Made by a program: the position numbers and the translations under genes
Notes under the pieces: model-generated
Seen by the model: only the letters and a program-made list of their open reading frames with translations
Database searches by the model: none
Told to the model about the DNA's origin: nothing
Source of the DNA: JAHOYW01 sp963664605
GTDB lineage: Bacteria; Verrucomicrobiota; Lentisphaeria; Victivallales; Victivallaceae
Direction of reading: 5' to 3'
Assembly: GCA_963664605.1 (NCBI GenBank)
Contig: OY761536.1
Location: 3,286,001 to 3,350,000, forward strand
DNA: 64,000 nt
In this document: one piece after another, positions 61,653-64,000 of the stretch
Layout of the letters: every line of letters starts with the position of its first letter
Numbering within the stretch: the first letter of the stretch is position 1

Positions 61653-64000
61653 ATGTTAGAACTTTATGCGCAAACCCGTCAACTATGTTCTTTTCATTTG
61701 GTACAATATTTGAAAAACATGAATAAGCGGCCTGGGATCAAAATATTTTTTTTAATAATATTTTTTTTAAATATCTTCTATACATCAGCTGCGGATTATT
61801 ATGTAAGTTCATCTACTGGCAGTCTTACCGGAACTGGAACAGAATCAGACCCATGGATGACTATCGGACAAGTAAATGATTATGCGGTAAGTCCTCGCTT
61901 TGCTGATGGCGATACTATAAAGTTCAAGTGCGGAGATACTTTTGATGACGAAACCTTAGGCTCTCCAATGGCTGATAATATTACCTACGAAAGTTATGGA
62001 ACCGGAGATAAACCACTTTTTGATGGAGATGTAATTCAACCTGTTTTTATCAGTGATGCAGATATTAAAAATCTTACCATAAAAAATATCGATATTAGCG
62101 GTCAGGATTTTTGTGATCCCAAATCATCTAATATTTATATCAGTTCTGTAAGAGGGATCAGTATCGATGGAGTAATCGGCAATGGGCATCGTAACGGCAA
62201 TAACACAGCCCAGGCTGGTAACACCGCAATTATATTAAGCGGTTGTTATGGAATGATTGAAATAAAAAACTGTAATCTATATAACTGGGGTCCTGATACA
62301 TTACCATCTTTGGGAGCAGATTGTATGGGGATTGCTCTTACCAACACAATATCCGGCACATATAATATACATGATAACACTGTATATAACGTAAATGCTG
62401 ATGCTTACTATTTCGGCGCTAATACCGCTCCCGGCAAACTGTATGACAACACAGGATATAACTGTGGAGAAAATTGTGTTGATATAAAATCATCTTCAAA
62501 TTTACAAATATATAATAATGATTTTTATAGAGAAAGTGGATACGGCAGCGGCGGAACCAGTGGCGCTGGTTATCATATTATAATGCATTGCGTGTTAATG
62601 GAAGACGGACTTGTCAGGCCTTGTTATAATAACATTATCAGCAATAACACATTTGGGTATAATTACCCTTTGGGTGGGATTCGACTTGACAATAGTACTT
62701 CTTTACCCGATTATATTATTTCCGGTACAATAATAGAAAATAATACCTTCAGTGATAGCGAAGGTGTTGCTATTCGCGTAGCACATAAAGTGAGCGATAC
62801 CGTTATAAATAGCAATTGGATAAATAGTTATGGAGGCGGAGTCACAATTTCAGATGGAGTAATGGATACTTTAATAGTAAATAATGTAATTATGATTTTA
62901 GATACGGAAGCTGATGGAACTGCCGCGATTTATGAGAATAATTTAAGTTCAGGGACCAGTATTTATAATAATACCATATATTGTTCATCAGGTACTTATG
63001 ATAAACTTATTTATCTTGCCTGCTGTAATCATACTGAAGTTAAAAACAACCTGCTCTATATGGACGACAGCAATAGTAGTACATATCCTTTATATATAGG
63101 ATCCAGTGCAAGCTCTGCTGTAATCGATCATAATCTTTTTTATAACCCCTCAAGCTCAAACCGTGTTTATTGGGATAGTACCTCATATACTTCCACAGAG
63201 GAGGCGGCCTGGCAGAGTGCTGGACATTCCGGAAGTCTGTTTGGTGCGCCGGATTTTCTGGATTCTGACAATGACGATTTGCGTCTCGTAAACGGTTCAT
63301 TAGGGATAGATGCCGGAACAAATGTTTCACGAGAATATGATTACGATGGTATTCATGTTCCTCAAAATGGTATTCCTGATATTGGCGCATATGAAATGCG
63401 GCATTATCCGGTACATTCTACCTGCACCTGGATTGAGGCGGAAAAATACTCATATAAAGTCGGTGGCTTTGTAAGTGTGGATGATACAAATGCTTCCGGC
63501 GGGCAATACATGCATACTCCCAATGGGACTGGTTCAGATACTGATGGTGATGGTGACCCTGAAATTTTCATGCGCTATAATCTACAGGCAACCGCAGGCG
63601 GTACTTATTATATTTGGATTCGTACATATGGAACCGGTTCAGGCAGCAATAGTTTTTATGTAGGAGTCGATAACGAAACCGGGCCTTTTTCATATCTAAC
63701 TGCAACTATTGGTGAATGGCAGTGGAAAAAATTATCATCCAGTTATACATTCTCTCAGAACACCAGCCATACTCTGGATATACGTGTGCGGGAAGACGGG
63801 GCATGTGTTGACCAGATACTGTTGACTACCGACAGTAGTTATTCGCCTTCTGGGACAGGAGAAAGTACAATATATTTATATTCTAGCACCTGGGTAGAGG
63901 CAGAAGAATATTCATACAAAGTTGGTGGCTTTGTAAGTGTGGATGATACAAATGTTTCCGGCGGGCAATACATGCATACTCCCAATGGGACTGGTTCAGA
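61653..64000 (+). CDS. Secreted right-handed beta-helix protein with tandem carbohydrate-binding-like modules, C-terminus beyond window
   Basis: The frame is open from the ATG at 61653 (GGAG 8 bases upstream) to the window end, 782 residues. A long n-region and hydrophobic segment (IKIFFLIIFFLNIFYTSA) make a signal peptide cut before ADYYVSS. Residues about 50-580 are a beta-helix with repeated Asn-rich turns (LTIKNIDISGQ, IEIKNCNLYNWG, IIENNTFSDSEGV, EVKNNLLYMDD) and a typical closing segment, DIGAYEM. From 591 comes a 154-residue module (TWIEAEKYSYKVGGFV ... YYIWIRTYGTGSGSNSFYVG) that begins again at 745. It is the last visible gene of the plus-strand cluster. Confidence 0.82.
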   Translation, partial: MLELYAQTRQLCSFHLVQYLKNMNKRPGIKIFFLIIFFLNIFYTSAADYYVSSSTGSLTGTGTESDPWMTIGQVNDYAVSPRFADGDTIKFKCGDTFDDETLGSPMADNITYESYGTGDKPLFDGDVIQPVFISDADIKNLTIKNIDISGQDFCDPKSSNIYISSVRGISIDGVIGNGHRNGNNTAQAGNTAIILSGCYGMIEIKNCNLYNWGPDTLPSLGADCMGIALTNTISGTYNIHDNTVYNVNADAYYFGANTAPGKLYDNTGYNCGENCVDIKSSSNLQIYNNDFYRESGYGSGGTSGAGYHIIMHCVLMEDGLVRPCYNNIISNNTFGYNYPLGGIRLDNSTSLPDYIISGTIIENNTFSDSEGVAIRVAHKVSDTVINSNWINSYGGGVTISDGVMDTLIVNNVIMILDTEADGTAAIYENNLSSGTSIYNNTIYCSSGTYDKLIYLACCNHTEVKNNLLYMDDSNSSTYPLYIGSSASSAVIDHNLFYNPSSSNRVYWDSTSYTSTEEAAWQSAGHSGSLFGAPDFLDSDNDDLRLVNGSLGIDAGTNVSREYDYDGIHVPQNGIPDIGAYEMRHYPVHSTCTWIEAEKYSYKVGGFVSVDDTNASGGQYMHTPNGTGSDTDGDGDPEIFMRYNLQATAGGTYYIWIRTYGTGSGSNSFYVGVDNETGPFSYLTATIGEWQWKKLSSSYTFSQNTSHTLDIRVREDGACVDQILLTTDSSYSPSGTGESTIYLYSSTWVEAEEYSYKVGGFVSVDDTNVSGGQYMHTPNGTGS
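63423..64000 (+). repeat. Tandem 462-bp coding repeat, second unit cut by the window end
   Basis: Unit 1 is 63423-63884 and unit 2 begins at 63885, with a 154-codon period. Positions 63924-64000 match 63462-63538 with a single mismatch by eye, much closer than needed for protein function, so the duplication is recent or being homogenised. Confidence 0.85.

Overview
The window looks like a carbohydrate-scavenging accessory region of a bacterium in the Planctomycetes-Verrucomicrobia-Lentisphaerae group, most likely Lentisphaerota. This is inferred from gene style: four pseudopilins with the FTLIELLVVIAIIAILA N-terminus next to catabolic genes, regulators with a GntR winged helix joined to a sugar-binding domain, many sulfatases, DUF3604 proteins, and moderate to low GC. 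No rRNA or marker gene fixes the taxonomy. The window has one tRNA, no CRISPR array and no recognisable transposase or integrase.

Layout. 1-2.8 kb: partial pseudopilin, GntR/LacI-type regulator and a DUF4105 membrane protein (minus strand). 2.95-5.3 kb: Sel1-repeat lipoprotein. 5.45-5.6 kb: tRNA with CAT anticodon and a terminator. 5.6-6.6 kb: toxin-antitoxin pair enclosed by two 125-bp direct repeats. 6.8-16.5 kb (minus): operon of pseudopilin, secreted GH42-like enzyme, ceramidase-like protein, sulfotransferase, ATP sulfurylase and GH36-like enzyme. 16.6-20.6 kb (minus): GH94 phosphorylase and a GntR regulator fused to a solute-binding-protein domain. 20.8-24.9 kb (minus): sulfatase and two tandem beta-helix proteins, divergent from 25.1-28.5 kb (plus): DUF3604 protein and intracellular GH20. 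28.5-34.9 kb (minus): aminotransferase, TIM-barrel isomerase, sulfatase, M55 peptidase and DUF3604 protein, divergent from an AraC regulator. 36.0-50.6 kb (minus): sulfatase, GntR/LacI regulator, heparinase-like lyase with three binding modules, pseudopilin, secreted GH20, TIM-barrel protein and two sulfatases. 51.3-64 kb (plus): IclR regulator, pseudopilin, CapA-like protein, sulfatase, GH20, beta-propeller, TIM-barrel glycosidase-like protein and a partial beta-helix protein.

How it fits together (inference). Secreted enzymes (GH42-like, two GH20s, heparinase-like lyase, beta-helix proteins) would trim a sulfated, amino-sugar-containing glycan outside the cytoplasm. All six sulfatases, one GH20, the GH36-like enzyme and the GH94 phosphorylase lack signal peptides, so final desulfation and cleavage look cytoplasmic. 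ATP sulfurylase and a sulfotransferase share one operon with glycosidases, suggesting that sulfate is also reactivated and transferred. No transporter is visible in the window.

Regulation is unusually readable. Three promoters carry the same arrangement, TTGAC(A/T)-N17-TATACT, with paired GTATAC half-sites. Two others share paired ACATGT-type half-sites. An AraC-type direct repeat lies beside the promoter of the aminotransferase operon. The strongest genome-dynamics signal is a 1.58-kb inverted duplication carrying a BetC-like sulfatase (37.5-39.0 and 54.1-55.7 kb), in which the plus-strand copy still carries the last codons of the gene upstream of the minus-strand copy.
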